A DNA stretch of 64,000 nucleotides, taken from Variovorax sp. JS1663 (lineage in GTDB: Bacteria > Pseudomonadota > Gammaproteobacteria > Burkholderiales > Burkholderiaceae_C). Position 1 is the stretch's first letter, and each line of letters opens with the position of its first letter. The position numbers and the translations under genes were made by a program. The DNA lies in assembly GCF_002157355.1 (NCBI RefSeq), contig NZ_LYMK01000002.1, forward strand, positions 186,001-250,000, in the 5' to 3' direction. The notes beneath the pieces were generated by a model. It made no database searches. It had not been told where the DNA came from and saw only the letters and a list, made by a program, of their open reading frames with translations. Shown here one piece after another: positions 52,459-60,913 of this stretch.

Positions 52459-53067
52459 ATGCAATGGACAGAGATCTTCGGCTACCTCGGCGCGCTGCTG
52501 ACGCTGACCACCTTCTCGATGAAGACGATGGTCCACCTGCGCATGGCGGGCATCGTGGCCAACCTGGCCTTCATCACCTATGGCCTGCTGGGCCCGGTCT
52601 ACCCGGTGCTGCTGCTCCACCTGGCGCTCCTGCCCTTGAACCTGTGGCGTCTGCGGCAGTTGCTGCGGCTGACCCGCCAGATCGAGGCGCTCACCGGCAG
52701 CCAGCTCTCTATGGACTGGCTCAAGCCCTTTTCGCGCCACCGTGCCGTCCGGGCCGGCGAAACGCTGTTCCGGCGAGGCGACGCGGCGGAAGAGGTCCTG
52801 TTCGTGCTGGGCGGGCGCTTTCGCGCGGTCGAGGCCGACGTCGCCGTGGGGCAGGGCGAGGTCATCGGCGAACTGGGCCTGCTCAACAGGGAGCACAGGC
52901 GCACACAGACGGTCGTGTGCGAGCAGTCGGGAACGCTGCTGTGCGTGACCTACGACGAGGTGCGGCAGATGTACTACCAGAACCCGCGCTTCGGTTTCTT
53001 CTTCCTGGAGCTCGTGGCGGAGCGGCTGATGCGGGACGTCCAGCGGACGGCGCGCCCCGCCTCGTGA
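52459..53067 (+). CDS. Membrane protein with cyclic-nucleotide-binding-like domain
   Basis: A 202-residue protein. The first 70 residues form two or three membrane helices (IFGYLGALLTLTTFSMKTM; MAGIVANLAFITYGLLGPVY). The rest is a cNMP-binding-like beta roll (FRRGDAAEEVLFVLGGRFRA; GQGEVIGELGLLNREHRRTQ) followed by an alpha-helical end. The phosphate-binding cassette has GELGLLN where classical cAMP sites have GELALL...RAA, so ligand binding is uncertain. The layout recalls Popeye-like membrane sensors. Confidence 0.75.
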   Translation: MQWTEIFGYLGALLTLTTFSMKTMVHLRMAGIVANLAFITYGLLGPVYPVLLLHLALLPLNLWRLRQLLRLTRQIEALTGSQLSMDWLKPFSRHRAVRAGETLFRRGDAAEEVLFVLGGRFRAVEADVAVGQGEVIGELGLLNREHRRTQTVVCEQSGTLLCVTYDEVRQMYYQNPRFGFFFLELVAERLMRDVQRTARPAS

Positions 53068-53076
53068 GCGCGCGCG

Positions 53077-53130
53077 TGGACGAAGTCCCCCGGATGGGCC
53101 TGGCTGGGCATCACGCCGCTCGTGGCCTTG
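53077..53130 (+). pseudogene. Relic of the 3' end of an EamA transporter gene
   Basis: A stretch of about 50 bases matches the region near 57422-57475 in the intact EamA gene, at roughly 80 percent identity with a small gap; the core TGGGCCTGGCTGGGCATC is identical. In one frame it reads GWAWLGI, as in the intact gene. The rest of the gene is gone. The gap from 53131 to about 53300 holds no gene I can identify. Confidence 0.5.
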
Positions 53131-53333
53131 ATGCCGCCGTTGGCGCTACTTTCTCGAATACTTGCTCCTGGCCAGTGAACCTTCTCCTGTCTGGTGTCCC
53201 GTGGCCTGCGTCTCTATGATCCGCGCCCACCAATGAGGTGAATGCGGCAGGCGGACGCCGCCGCTTCTCTCGTTGGGTCGCGCCGCTGCGCACCACCGAG
53301 CGCAGCGAGAAGATCAAACAACCAGGGATTTCC

Positions 53334-53920
53334 ATGACAGGCGCGCACGGGTCGTGCGGGCCGCGTGCGTCGTGCTTCAGGCCTCGCTGCTGGCGATGCC
53401 TGCCAGTGCCGGCACCATTCGCACCGAGTACGACGTGATGGGCCAGCCGATCGCCATCACCGATGCTTCAGGCCAAGTCACCCGCATCCAGCGTGACCTC
53501 CTGAGCCGCCCCACGCTCATCACCTATGCCGACGGCCAATCCAGCACGCTGGTCTATGGCGTCGGCGCCCATGCGAAGGGCTACCTGAGCTCCTTCACCG
53601 ACCGCAGCGGCAGCACCACTTACACCCGGGACATCTTCGGCTGCGTGGTCACCAAGACCCAGGTACTCGCCAGCGGGCTGAGGCAGCAGGTCGGCTATGG
53701 CTACACCGCCGCTGGGCAGCTTGCCAACAAGCGCTATGACGGGCAGTACTTCGACAAGGAGTCGGGGCTGCACTACAACTACCTTCGAACCTGCTGCCCT
53801 ACGTGCGGTCGGTACACGCGTTCCCTCGCTGCGGCGCTTGCACAACCTGCTGTCATGGCGCGCCTGCATGACGCTGGCTTGGTCACTCTGCTTCTGCTCG
53901 TGTTCGCTCGTGTTTCATGA
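53334..53920 (+). pseudogene. RHS/YD-repeat protein fragment
   Basis: The stretch encodes a leader (RARVVRAACVVLQASLLAMP), three or four YD-repeat-like units (YDVMGQPIAITDASGQVTRI; TYADGQSSTLVYGVGAHA) and the RHS core end YFDKESGLHYNYLR ... GRYTRS, after which the usual DPIGL is lost. The leader ATG at 53334 has a 10-base deletion relative to the second copy at 58319 and is out of frame with the repeats. Thus the fragment cannot make a normal exported RHS protein. It marks the edge of a rearranged block. Confidence 0.75.
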
Positions 53921-53932
53921 GTCCGGAAAGAC

Positions 53933-54250
53933 TCACAGTTCCGCTTTCAGGCGGGCGAGCACATTGTTGATGGCCTTTTCATTGCGCTTGTAATAAGACC
54001 ACTTGCCGCTTCGTTTGGCGGTGACCAAGCCGATGCGAGCAAGGTCGGCCAGATACTTGGAGGTTGTCGAGAATGCGAGGCCCTGGCCAGCTTGTATCGA
54101 TGAGACGCAAACGCCATCCAACACCGGATCACCTTCGTCTTGCGGCGGAAAGCTGGTTCGAGGCGACTTGAGCTTGCGCAGAATCTCCATACGCTGCTCA
54201 TTGGCCAACACGACAAGGATTTCGACGAGGGGAACCTGCTTATCGTTCAT
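53933..54250 (-). CDS. ArsR-family winged-helix regulator
   Basis: A 105-residue HTH protein with the ArsR fold: LVEILVVLANEQRMEILRKL, then STTSKYLADLARIGLVTAKR and a short beta wing KWSYYKRNE. No metal-binding cysteine pair of classical ArsR is seen. Codon usage and GC are lower than in neighbouring genes. It is divergent from the oxidoreductase at 54625 with 374 bases between, so it may repress it. Confidence 0.8.
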   Translation of the reverse strand: MNDKQVPLVEILVVLANEQRMEILRKLKSPRTSFPPQDEGDPVLDGVCVSSIQAGQGLAFSTTSKYLADLARIGLVTAKRSGKWSYYKRNEKAINNVLARLKAEL

Positions 54251-54624
54251 CAGTCAGCTGGTTCATGGCTTCACGCGGGGTGTTCGTCTAGTCGATCGTT
54301 GAAGTAACTCTAGCAGCTTCCGGAATTTGAAGCGCAGACTCATCCGGCCTTGCCCGGCTCCATTCCCCTGACGACCGAGCGAGGTGGCGCCTGCGTGCTC
54401 CATACGCAAATGGAAATGTCCTCCCGGTGATAGGGACTGCACCCCGCGCATAGACCTTGACGCTGAAAAGGGATTGACGTGCCGAGCTGTCATTTCGAGA
54501 AACGTCGATACAATGAACTCGTTTTCAGCCGATGTCCGACTTCGTTGAAGTGCATCCCGCCATGTCGCGGATGCTCTTGCGGGTTGCATCGCGAGTCGTT
54601 GACCCCCCATATCGAGGTATTGAA
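54251..54624. promoter_or_regulatory. Long intergenic region between ArsR and oxidoreductase genes
   Basis: These 374 bases hold no gene. They contain possible promoter elements for the oxidoreductase: TTGACG at 54474 and TACAAT at 54509. These are 29 bases apart, too far for one promoter, and CTGTCA (about 54487) with TACAAT gives a 16-base spacing. No clear ArsR palindrome is visible. The region is lower in GC than the surroundings. Confidence 0.35.
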
Positions 54625-55596
54625 ATGAAAGCGATCGTTCTGAAGAAGTTTGGTGGTCCTGAGAGCTTCGAGCTGCAGGACGTGAAAATCCCTGAAGTTG
54701 GAATCGGCGAGCTGCTGGTGCGCGTCATCGCCACGGCCATCAATCCGCTCGACTACCAGATCCGCCGAGGTGACTATCCGGACTATGTCCCCCTGCCCGC
54801 CATCATCGGGCATGACGTATCGGGCGTGGTCGAAAAGGTGGGCCCGGGCGTGGCCGACTTCGCAGTGGGGGACGAGGTCTTCTACACACCGCAGATCTTC
54901 GGACCGAAAGGAGGCTCGTATGCCCAATATAACGTTGTGCCCGAGACGTTGGTGACTCGCAAACCTGCAAACCTGACGCACGAAGAGGCGGCCTCCACGA
55001 CGCTTGTCGGAGGGACCGCCTGGGAGGCCCTCGTCACACGGGCGAGGCTGCGGCCGGCCGAGTCCGTATTGATCCATGGTGGCGCGGGTGGTGTCGGCTC
55101 CATTGCCATTCAACTGGCCAAGGCGATGGGTGCAACCGTGTACACGACGTGCAGGGAACGCGATCAGGCATTCGTTCGCGAATTGGGCGCAGACCACGCC
55201 ATCGATTTCACCTCTCAGGATTACATCAAGGAGATCGCTGACCTGACCGGGAAGAAAGGCGTGAACGTGGTGTTCGACACCATCGGCGGGATGACTTTGA
55301 GCCAGTCGCCTCATGTGCTCAGCGATGCGGGCCGTGTGGTGTCGATCGTCGACCTGGCCACGCCGCAGAACCTCGTCGCGGCATGGGGGGTGAACGCCGA
55401 ATACCACTTTGTCTTCACTCGCCAGAATCGGGGCAAGCTGCTTGCGCTCAAGACGCTGCTGGAAAGTGGCCGCGTCCGCCCGATCATCGGAGCCAAGTTT
55501 TCTCTGGAACAAATTCCCGAGGCGCATTCCGTTTTGGAACGCGGTGAAGTCGACGGCAAACCGTTCCACGGCAAGGTGGTGATATCCGTTGCTTGA
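54625..55596 (+). CDS. NADPH-dependent MDR oxidoreductase (quinone reductase-like)
   Basis: A 323-residue medium-chain reductase. The NADPH site is [19 protein letters not shown], and [20 protein letters not shown] with [10 protein letters not shown] marks the catalytic domain start. No zinc-binding cysteines are present. It may reduce quinones or reactive enals. ATG 54625 gives the usual [13 protein letters not shown] start. It is followed 62 bases later by an NTF2-like gene, likely in the same operon, and lies in the lower-GC block. Confidence 0.87.
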   Translation: MKAIVLKKFGGPESFELQDVKIPEVGIGELLVRVIATAINPLDYQIRRGDYPDYVPLPAIIGHDVSGVVEKVGPGVADFAVGDEVFYTPQIFGPKGGSYAQYNVVPETLVTRKPANLTHEEAASTTLVGGTAWEALVTRARLRPAESVLIHGGAGGVGSIAIQLAKAMGATVYTTCRERDQAFVRELGADHAIDFTSQDYIKEIADLTGKKGVNVVFDTIGGMTLSQSPHVLSDAGRVVSIVDLATPQNLVAAWGVNAEYHFVFTRQNRGKLLALKTLLESGRVRPIIGAKFSLEQIPEAHSVLERGEVDGKPFHGKVVISVA

Positions 55597-55658
55597 TCGA
55601 CCCATGTGCCTGTGGCTCGAACGCTTCGATCATCGAGCGATGTTGAAGGAGTTCATGA

Positions 55659-56000
55659 ATGGTGACGACCGAAGAAGTTCTTGCGAGCCACGAGGCTGCG
55701 CTTGGCGAACAGCGCCCCGACAAGCTCTCGCGCCACTACGCGGACGACGCGGTGTTGATCGTCAATGGAGCCGTCCACCGTGGCCCGAGGCAGATTGCGA
55801 ACTTCTACGCAACGTTGATCGGTGATCTGCCCGACGCCATCTGGCGAACCAATATCGCGGTGATTCAGGACGATTTGGCATATGTGGAATGGGCATGTGT
55901 GTCTGCTACATCAAGCGTCAAGTTCGGAACTGACACTTTCGTGGTGAAGAACGGCCTCATCACCCGGCAGACGGCGAGCTTCTCGGTCACCGAGGACTAA
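55659..56000 (+). CDS. NTF2-like (SnoaL/SgcJ) protein
   Basis: A 113-residue protein of the NTF2-like superfamily: LASHEAALGEQRPDKLSRHY is the first helix and YADDAVLIVNGAVHRGPRQI the cone strand. Related proteins are small enzymes or ligand carriers. It is on the same strand as the oxidoreductase and ends head-on with the cupin remnant, sharing 4 bases. Confidence 0.78.
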   Translation: MVTTEEVLASHEAALGEQRPDKLSRHYADDAVLIVNGAVHRGPRQIANFYATLIGDLPDAIWRTNIAVIQDDLAYVEWACVSATSSVKFGTDTFVVKNGLITRQTASFSVTED

Positions 56001-56260
56001 GCGGTCATGCCGCCATGCCAATGCCTCACGTTCGGCGGACACCAAACCACGTCGCCGGCACGAATCTCCTGGATCGGCTTGCCACATTCCTGCGTGAGCC
56101 CGACACCCGCGGTGACGACTGATCGCTGTCCCGCCGGGTGGGTATGCCGTGCGGAGCGCGCGCCCGGCTTGAAGGTCACTTCGGCTCCCGATACGTTGAA
56201 GCCATCGCTTGCTGGCCAGACGGGCTCGATGCGGACACGACCCGTGAAGTATTCCGCCTT
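55997..56260 (-). pseudogene. Cupin-domain protein remnant
   Basis: The minus strand reads EYFTGRVRIEPVWPASDG, then EVTFKPGARSARHTHPAGQR and IRAGDVVWCPPNVRHWHGGM, the single-cupin family often found beside carboxymuconolactone-decarboxylase genes. The metal-binding HTHP and HWHG histidines remain. The usual start is missing (no ATG or GTG before the first strand) and the protein stops right after HWHGGMTA, about 30 residues early. I read it as a remnant; a shortened version from GTG 56179 is possible. Confidence 0.55.
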
Positions 56261-56542
56261 CCCGACCAGGAGGTGCTGGGCGCCCGCTCTACCAAGCGTC
56301 TTCCGTCACTGCAGATTCCGCCATCCGTGTCGGAGTTCGCAGGATTTGTGAATGCTGTTGTCGATATCGATCAACGCCAATAGCCTGGACGGTTGCACAA
56401 GCTTACGGCAGGTGAGGCAGTTGCCTTTCGCTATGTTGATCGAGTCCACCCAGGGCTTGAGGCAGACGAGGCACCACGCGAACAGCAAGGGCAACAACCG
56501 CATCGATTGAGCCAGCGCCAGCCGGGCGGCGGGGATGGCTCT
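56261..56542. other. No recognisable gene
   Basis: This stretch has open frames on both strands (for example one ending near 56380 with SVSEFAGFVNAVVDIDQRQ) but none begins or ends like a known protein. It is lower in GC than the flanks and borders a gene relic at 56543. It looks like a rearrangement filler. Confidence 0.4.
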
Positions 56543-56592
56543 AATATCGCCCCATGTACGTAGGACATTTCGCCTTCGGCCTGGCGCACGGC
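56543..56592 (+). pseudogene. Relic of the 5' end of the 58468 membrane-protein gene
   Basis: About 50 bases match the start of the gene at 58468-59175, including its upstream GGCTCTAA, the ATG and the codons for MYVGHFAIGLA (here MYVGHFAFGLA at 56553). After the codons for GLAH the similarity ends and the EamA gene begins within a few bases. The copy is therefore cut off after about 12 codons. Confidence 0.65.
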
Positions 56593-56600
56593 CCTCGCGC

Positions 56601-57551
56601 ATGCTGCGCATCATCGCCCGGTTCGCGATGATCTCGCAGCCCTTGCCCTCCCATTCCTCCGCCCGCGCCAACGGCCGTGCCATCTTCGCGATGATCGGCG
56701 CCATGGCCTGCTTCGTGTCCAACGACGCGCTGGTCAAGCACGTCAGCCAGTCCATGCCCGCGGCGCAGCTCATCTTCCTGCGCGGGCTGATGGCTTCCGC
56801 GCTCGTGCTGCTGGTTGCGCACCGGCTGGGCGCGCTGCGGCAGCTGAGCGCGGTGCTCCATCCGCGGGTGGCGCTGCGCGGGGCGATCGATGCCTGCGCG
56901 ACCGTGCTGTACCTGCTGTCGCTGTTCCGGCTGCCGATCGGCAATGCCACGGCCATCAATCTCGCCGCGCCGCTGTTCATGACGGTGTTCGCGGTGCTCT
57001 TCCTGGGCGAGCGTGCCGGCGCGGCGCGCTGGGCCGCCGTGGTGCTGGGCTTCGTGGGCGTGATCTGCATCGTGCAGCCCAGCGGGGACGACTTCAATGC
57101 ATGGGCGCTGCTGTGCCTGCTCGGCACGCTGTTCCATGCGATGCGCGATCTGATGACGCGGCGCATCGACCCGGCCATCCCCTCGATCATCATCACGCTG
57201 GCGACAGCGCTGGCCGTCACCCTGCTGGCCGGCTGCCTGAGCCTGCTGGGCGAGTGGCAGCCCATGGCCGGGGCCGACCTGGCCCTGCTGGGCGTCGCGG
57301 CGGCCTTCCTCGCGTCGGGCTATTTCCTGCTGGTGCAATGCATGCGCACGGGCGAGGTGTCGCTCACCGCACCCTTCCGCTACATGGCGGTGATCTTCGC
57401 CATGCTGCTGGGCTACGCGATATGGGACGAGGTCCCCAACGGGTGGGCCTGGCTGGGCATCGCGCTGCTCGTGGGATCCGGGCTCTACATGCTGTACAGC
57501 GAGCGGGGCCGCAGCCGCGCGGCTGCCGCGCTGGATGCCCAGCCGGAATGA
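56601..57551 (+). CDS. EamA/DMT-family transporter
   Basis: A 316-residue membrane protein with ten predicted helices in two EamA repeats: AIFAMIGAMACFVSNDALVK, VLYLLSLFRLPIGNATAINL, then IWDEVPNGWAWLGIALLVGS. It is likely an exporter of amino acids or other metabolites. ATG 56601 is used here; ATG 56628 (MISQPLPSHS) is an alternative, and neither has a clear ribosome site. Its promoter may have been replaced, because a truncated copy of another gene lies directly upstream. A 3' relic of the same kind of gene is at 53077. Confidence 0.83.
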   Translation: MLRIIARFAMISQPLPSHSSARANGRAIFAMIGAMACFVSNDALVKHVSQSMPAAQLIFLRGLMASALVLLVAHRLGALRQLSAVLHPRVALRGAIDACATVLYLLSLFRLPIGNATAINLAAPLFMTVFAVLFLGERAGAARWAAVVLGFVGVICIVQPSGDDFNAWALLCLLGTLFHAMRDLMTRRIDPAIPSIIITLATALAVTLLAGCLSLLGEWQPMAGADLALLGVAAAFLASGYFLLVQCMRTGEVSLTAPFRYMAVIFAMLLGYAIWDEVPNGWAWLGIALLVGSGLYMLYSERGRSRAAAALDAQPE

Positions 57552-57630
57552 TGCGCCCGGCCTGGTGCGGAGTGCTTGTCAGGCGCACGGCTTGCCCCTT
57601 ACATTCGGCGCGAGCTCATGAGGATGGGAA

Positions 57631-58209
57631 ATGGATACAGGCGGTGGCATCAACGGTGAGTCCGGCACGCGCGGGAGCGACTCATTCGGAGCGTTCGAGA
57701 CGGCGCTGAGGTCCTTCGCGATCGTCACGCCGGACGCGGACGATGGACGGGTCGACCGGGCCGTGCGCGATGTCCTGCGCCTGGTGCGGGAGCACCTGGG
57801 CATGGACCTGGCTTTCGTCTCGTGCGTGCAGGGCGGTCGCCGCCTCTTCCGGAACGTGGATCCTCCACACGGCCTGGAGATCGTCGCGGAAGGCGCGTCG
57901 GATCCCGAGGAGGACAGCTTCTGCCGGCAGGTCCTCGACGGCCGGCTTCCGGAGCTGGTGCGGGACGTCGGCACGCACCCCGGACGGGACACGCTCCCCG
58001 TCACCCCGTTCCGGATCGGGGCGCACATGAGCACGCCGATCCAGCTGCAGGATGGAACCGTCTACGGAACGCTCTGCTGCTTCAGCTTCGCCGCGAACGA
58101 GGGCCTCGCGGACCGCGACCTGAAGCGCCTGCAGATGGCCGCCCAGATGACCGCACGCCTGATCGACCAGGCCCGGCGCAATGGGAAGGATGTGAGCCAG
58201 GTCAGGTGA
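57631..58209 (+). CDS. GAF-domain protein
   Basis: A 192-residue protein with a single GAF domain (about 35-180): VREHLGMDLAFVSCVQGGRR, then EDSFCRQVLDGRLPELVRDV and GAHMSTPIQLQDGTVYGTLC with the CCFSF end. GAF domains bind small molecules or haem-like cofactors. Nothing else is attached, so it may act as a sensor subunit with a partner encoded elsewhere. The cysteine in FCRQVL is conserved in many bacterial sensor GAFs. Confidence 0.82.
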   Translation: MDTGGGINGESGTRGSDSFGAFETALRSFAIVTPDADDGRVDRAVRDVLRLVREHLGMDLAFVSCVQGGRRLFRNVDPPHGLEIVAEGASDPEEDSFCRQVLDGRLPELVRDVGTHPGRDTLPVTPFRIGAHMSTPIQLQDGTVYGTLCCFSFAANEGLADRDLKRLQMAAQMTARLIDQARRNGKDVSQVR

Positions 58210-58299
58210 GACGCAAAGAGGTGGCTTGCCTGGATCGATGTCGTGGCCGACGTCGGCCATCGCAGCTTCTCGATTGGCAACCCGCTGTCGTCTTGAAGA

Positions 58300-58425
58300 C
58301 ATGGAATCAGGGATTCCCATGACAAGCCATTCATGGCGCGCACGCGTCGTTCGTGCCGCGTGCGTCTCGCTTCAGGCCTCGCTGCTGGCGGTGCCTGCCC
58401 GCGCCGGCACCGCACACAAAATTCA
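58300..58425 (+). pseudogene. Orphan RHS leader, second copy
   Basis: Bases 58300-58425 match 53315-53430: the ATG at 58319 begins MTSHSWRARVVRAACVSLQA, a signal-like leader identical in type to that of the RHS fragment, followed by SLLAVPARAGT. No YD repeats follow; the similarity stops and the promoter region of the next gene begins. It is a leader without its gene. Confidence 0.6.
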
Positions 58426-58467
58426 GGACAGGCTCCGGGCAGCAGGGGCCGGCTCTAACATCGCGTC

Positions 58468-59175
58468 ATGTACGTCGGACATTTCGCCATCGGCCTGGCG
58501 CTCAAGGCACGCCATCCGGATGTCCCCGCCTTGCCCCTGGTGCTTGGCGCGGGCTTCCTGGACATCCTCAACGGCCTCTTCATCGTCCTGGGCTGGGACC
58601 GCGTGGCACCGGATCTGCGCGCCGGGCCCTATCTTTTCTTCGACCTCCGCTTCATCGACTGGGACCACTCCCTGCTGGCCGCGCTGTCGTGGTCTGCGCT
58701 CTGGGGCGCGTTCTTCCTGCGGGACAAGCGGGTCGCGGCCCTGGCTTTCGTCGCTGCCTTCTCGCACTTCATCGCGGACTGGCCCGTGCACAACGACGAC
58801 ATGGCGCTGTATCCGTTCGCGCAGACGCACATGGGCTACGGGCTGTGGGGCAAGCTGGGCACCGCGTCCTGGGTGCTGGAAGGTGTTCTTGCCGCGGCCT
58901 TGATGGCGTATGCATGGGCCGCCAGCGCCCGCCGCGGGGTCAGCCTGCTCTGGCCTTCGATCGTGCTCGTCGTGCTGTTCGTGAGCCTGTCGCCCTGGCT
59001 CTCGCCGATGAAGTACGCAGCGGGTCTGAACGAACCCTGGGCGCATCTGCTGCACGGCACGCTGGTCACTGCCGGCTTTCTCGTGCCTGGAAGCCTGCTG
59101 ACGTGGCTCGTCGGCAGGGAGGAGCGCCGTTCCACGGGCGCGTTCCTGCGGCGACCGGCGGCTTCGGCTTCGTGA
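58468..59175 (+). CDS. Polytopic membrane protein, metal-dependent-hydrolase-like
   Basis: A 235-residue protein with five or six hydrophobic segments. Histidine and aspartate residues are spread as in the DUF457/YdjM group of membrane-bound hydrolases: His5 (YVGHFAIG), Asp in AGFLDILNG, DWDHSLLAAL and FSHFIADWPVHNDD. The function is not known. Its first 12 codons and upstream bases are duplicated as a relic at 56543-56592, and a related RHS leader lies just before it. Confidence 0.7.
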   Translation: MYVGHFAIGLALKARHPDVPALPLVLGAGFLDILNGLFIVLGWDRVAPDLRAGPYLFFDLRFIDWDHSLLAALSWSALWGAFFLRDKRVAALAFVAAFSHFIADWPVHNDDMALYPFAQTHMGYGLWGKLGTASWVLEGVLAAALMAYAWAASARRGVSLLWPSIVLVVLFVSLSPWLSPMKYAAGLNEPWAHLLHGTLVTAGFLVPGSLLTWLVGREERRSTGAFLRRPAASAS

Positions 59176-59228
59176 TCTCGGGCACGCGCGGGTGAGGTGT
59201 TGGCCGCGCTGCCGCGGCAAGCCGAGGG

Positions 59229-60050
59229 CTACGGCCTCTGAACGTTGGTGCGCACGTGGTATTCGGCGATCAGCCGTTCCCAGACGACCTCCAGTTCGTA
59301 GGCCATGGACCGGGCCAGGCCATCGAGATCGGGAAAGAGCGTCGCGTTCGTCACGTTCATGCGATACAGGGACTGCATCGCCTGCGCACGCATGTCCAGC
59401 GGCAGCACGTATTTGACGATCACCGGCTCGTCTGCCACGTAGCCATCGAGGATGCGGTGAAGGGGCTGGTCCAGCACGCCCGGCAAGACGAACAGGCCCG
59501 ACTGCGCGACCAGCCGCTGATCCATCTCCAGCGGTTCGCCGAACCAGACGACGGGCAGCTGGTTCACCATGAAGTACTTCTCGAAGTTGCCCGCGACGCG
59601 CGGATCGATCACTTCACGCGTCAGCGCCGGATCGAATGACGGGGATGCCGACCACAACGCCGGCGTGTTGAGCGCATAGACCGCTGCGTCGGTGACCGCA
59701 TCCTCGAGCGCGAAGAACGCCGCGACATACGGTGACTTGGTGAAGTCGAGCAATCGCGTGGGCGCGCCATGGTGTTGCATCAGCGCCAGGCAGCGAAGGT
59801 CGTCCTGCAGCGCGGCCGCAGAGGTGCGGTAGATGTGCGCCTTGCGACGGAACACGCGCAAGGACCGTTCCTCGCGCAGCGGCCAAAGCGTGGAATCGGG
59901 TGCGTAGACCTGCAGTCGCCGGGTGAGCGAACTCACCAGCGGCCACTGAGCCGACACTTCCCCGCGGAATGCCCAGCCTGTCTGAGCCTCGGTCAGCTCG
60001 ACGAACTCGCTCCACTTCGACAGTCTTCTGACTTCCATCGTCCGGTCCAT
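59229..60050 (-). CDS. FRG-domain protein
   Basis: A 273-residue protein. The FRG motif is near the N-terminus (GWAFRGEVSAQWPLVSSLTR) and the second hallmark is LMQHHGAPTRLLDFTKSPYV, ending AAFFALED. FRG proteins are common in mobile and defence-like loci, and some relatives are toxins or nucleic-acid-acting enzymes; their chemistry is not settled. ATG 60050 (MDRTMEVRRL) is used; ATG 60038 is an alternative. It stands alone, with a MarR gene on the same strand 49 bases upstream. Confidence 0.82.
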   Translation of the reverse strand: MDRTMEVRRLSKWSEFVELTEAQTGWAFRGEVSAQWPLVSSLTRRLQVYAPDSTLWPLREERSLRVFRRKAHIYRTSAAALQDDLRCLALMQHHGAPTRLLDFTKSPYVAAFFALEDAVTDAAVYALNTPALWSASPSFDPALTREVIDPRVAGNFEKYFMVNQLPVVWFGEPLEMDQRLVAQSGLFVLPGVLDQPLHRILDGYVADEPVIVKYVLPLDMRAQAMQSLYRMNVTNATLFPDLDGLARSMAYELEVVWERLIAEYHVRTNVQRP

Positions 60051-60099
60051 TTGGTTGTTGCTGCAGATGCACCGCAATGCACCGCGGATAGCGGTGCGG

Positions 60100-60645
60100 C
60101 TACGTGGGCTCGTTGCGCACGAGCCGTTGGCCGAGCTCGCGCGTCGAAGGCACACGTCGCTTCGTGCCTTCGGCGGCAGCTTCATCCTCGGCCAGCGCGG
60201 CGGTGATGGCCAGCAGGACCCGCCGGGTCGTTTCCACATCCTCGGCCGAGATGCCGCGCACGCTGATCTCGTTGACCTCCTCCGCGAGGGGAACCAGCTT
60301 GCGCTGCAACTGCCTGCCCAGTTTCGTCAGGTAGACATGGACCTTGCGGTCGTTGCCCGGCAGGTGCATGCGCTCGACATAGCCGAGCGTTTCGAGCGCC
60401 TTGACGGCGGTGAAAGTGGTCGGCTCGGTGATGCCGGCCTGGATGCTCAGTTCCCGCTGCGACAGGCCGTCGCGCAGCCAGAGTGCGCGAAGAACCGACC
60501 AATGGCCATATGACACCGCATGCGACGCCAGTCGCATCTGCAGGGCCCGGACGTACGCCCGGGCCGCATCCTTGACGATATGTGCCAGCCGCTCCTGCGT
60601 GTCTTCGGCTGAATCGGCTGGCGGTGGGGGCTGTCTGTCTCTCAT
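60100..60645 (-). CDS. MarR-family transcriptional regulator
   Basis: A 181-residue winged-helix protein: SYGHWSVLRALWLRDGLSQR, then ELSIQAGITEPTTFTAVKAL and the wing LPGNDRKVHVYLTKLG. The ATG at 60645 is chosen over one at 60753, which would extend into the AT-rich promoter region. It is divergent from nadC and the PhnN-AMP-phosphorylase gene with 268 bases between. It probably represses that operon and is relieved by a small aromatic or pathway compound; this is inference. Confidence 0.85.
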   Translation of the reverse strand: MRDRQPPPPADSAEDTQERLAHIVKDAARAYVRALQMRLASHAVSYGHWSVLRALWLRDGLSQRELSIQAGITEPTTFTAVKALETLGYVERMHLPGNDRKVHVYLTKLGRQLQRKLVPLAEEVNEISVRGISAEDVETTRRVLLAITAALAEDEAAAEGTKRRVPSTRELGQRLVRNEPT

Positions 60646-60805
60646 GGCATGCAGGACCGGGTTCTGGAAGGCAGTGGCATCGGCGGCGCACAAGTCGCCG
60701 GCGAACGCGCGCGCACATGATAGATGCAGCTGCGCATCGCGTCGCTGCCGCACTCGAACCGTCTTCCAGGATTGCCGAGAATAATATTAGAGATCAAATT
60801 AGTTG

Positions 60806-60855
60806 TTGACAGAACATTCATCGTGCTTAGACTTATGAACTTCGATAGCTAAGTT
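60806..60855 (+). promoter_or_regulatory. Promoter and possible MarR operator of the nadC operon
   Basis: A perfect -35 TTGACA (60806-60811) is followed after 16 bases by TAGACT (60828-60833) as -10. Just downstream lies an inverted repeat AACTT-N8-AAGTT (60838-60855), well placed for a repressor. The surrounding 80 bases are much richer in A and T than the rest of the window. Ribosome site TAGGAG precedes ATG 60914. Confidence 0.6.
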
Positions 60856-60913
60856 TATCGGGAAACATCAACCTGCCAGGCCGCCGGCGAGCGGCCGCAC
60901 CTAGGAGCACGAT

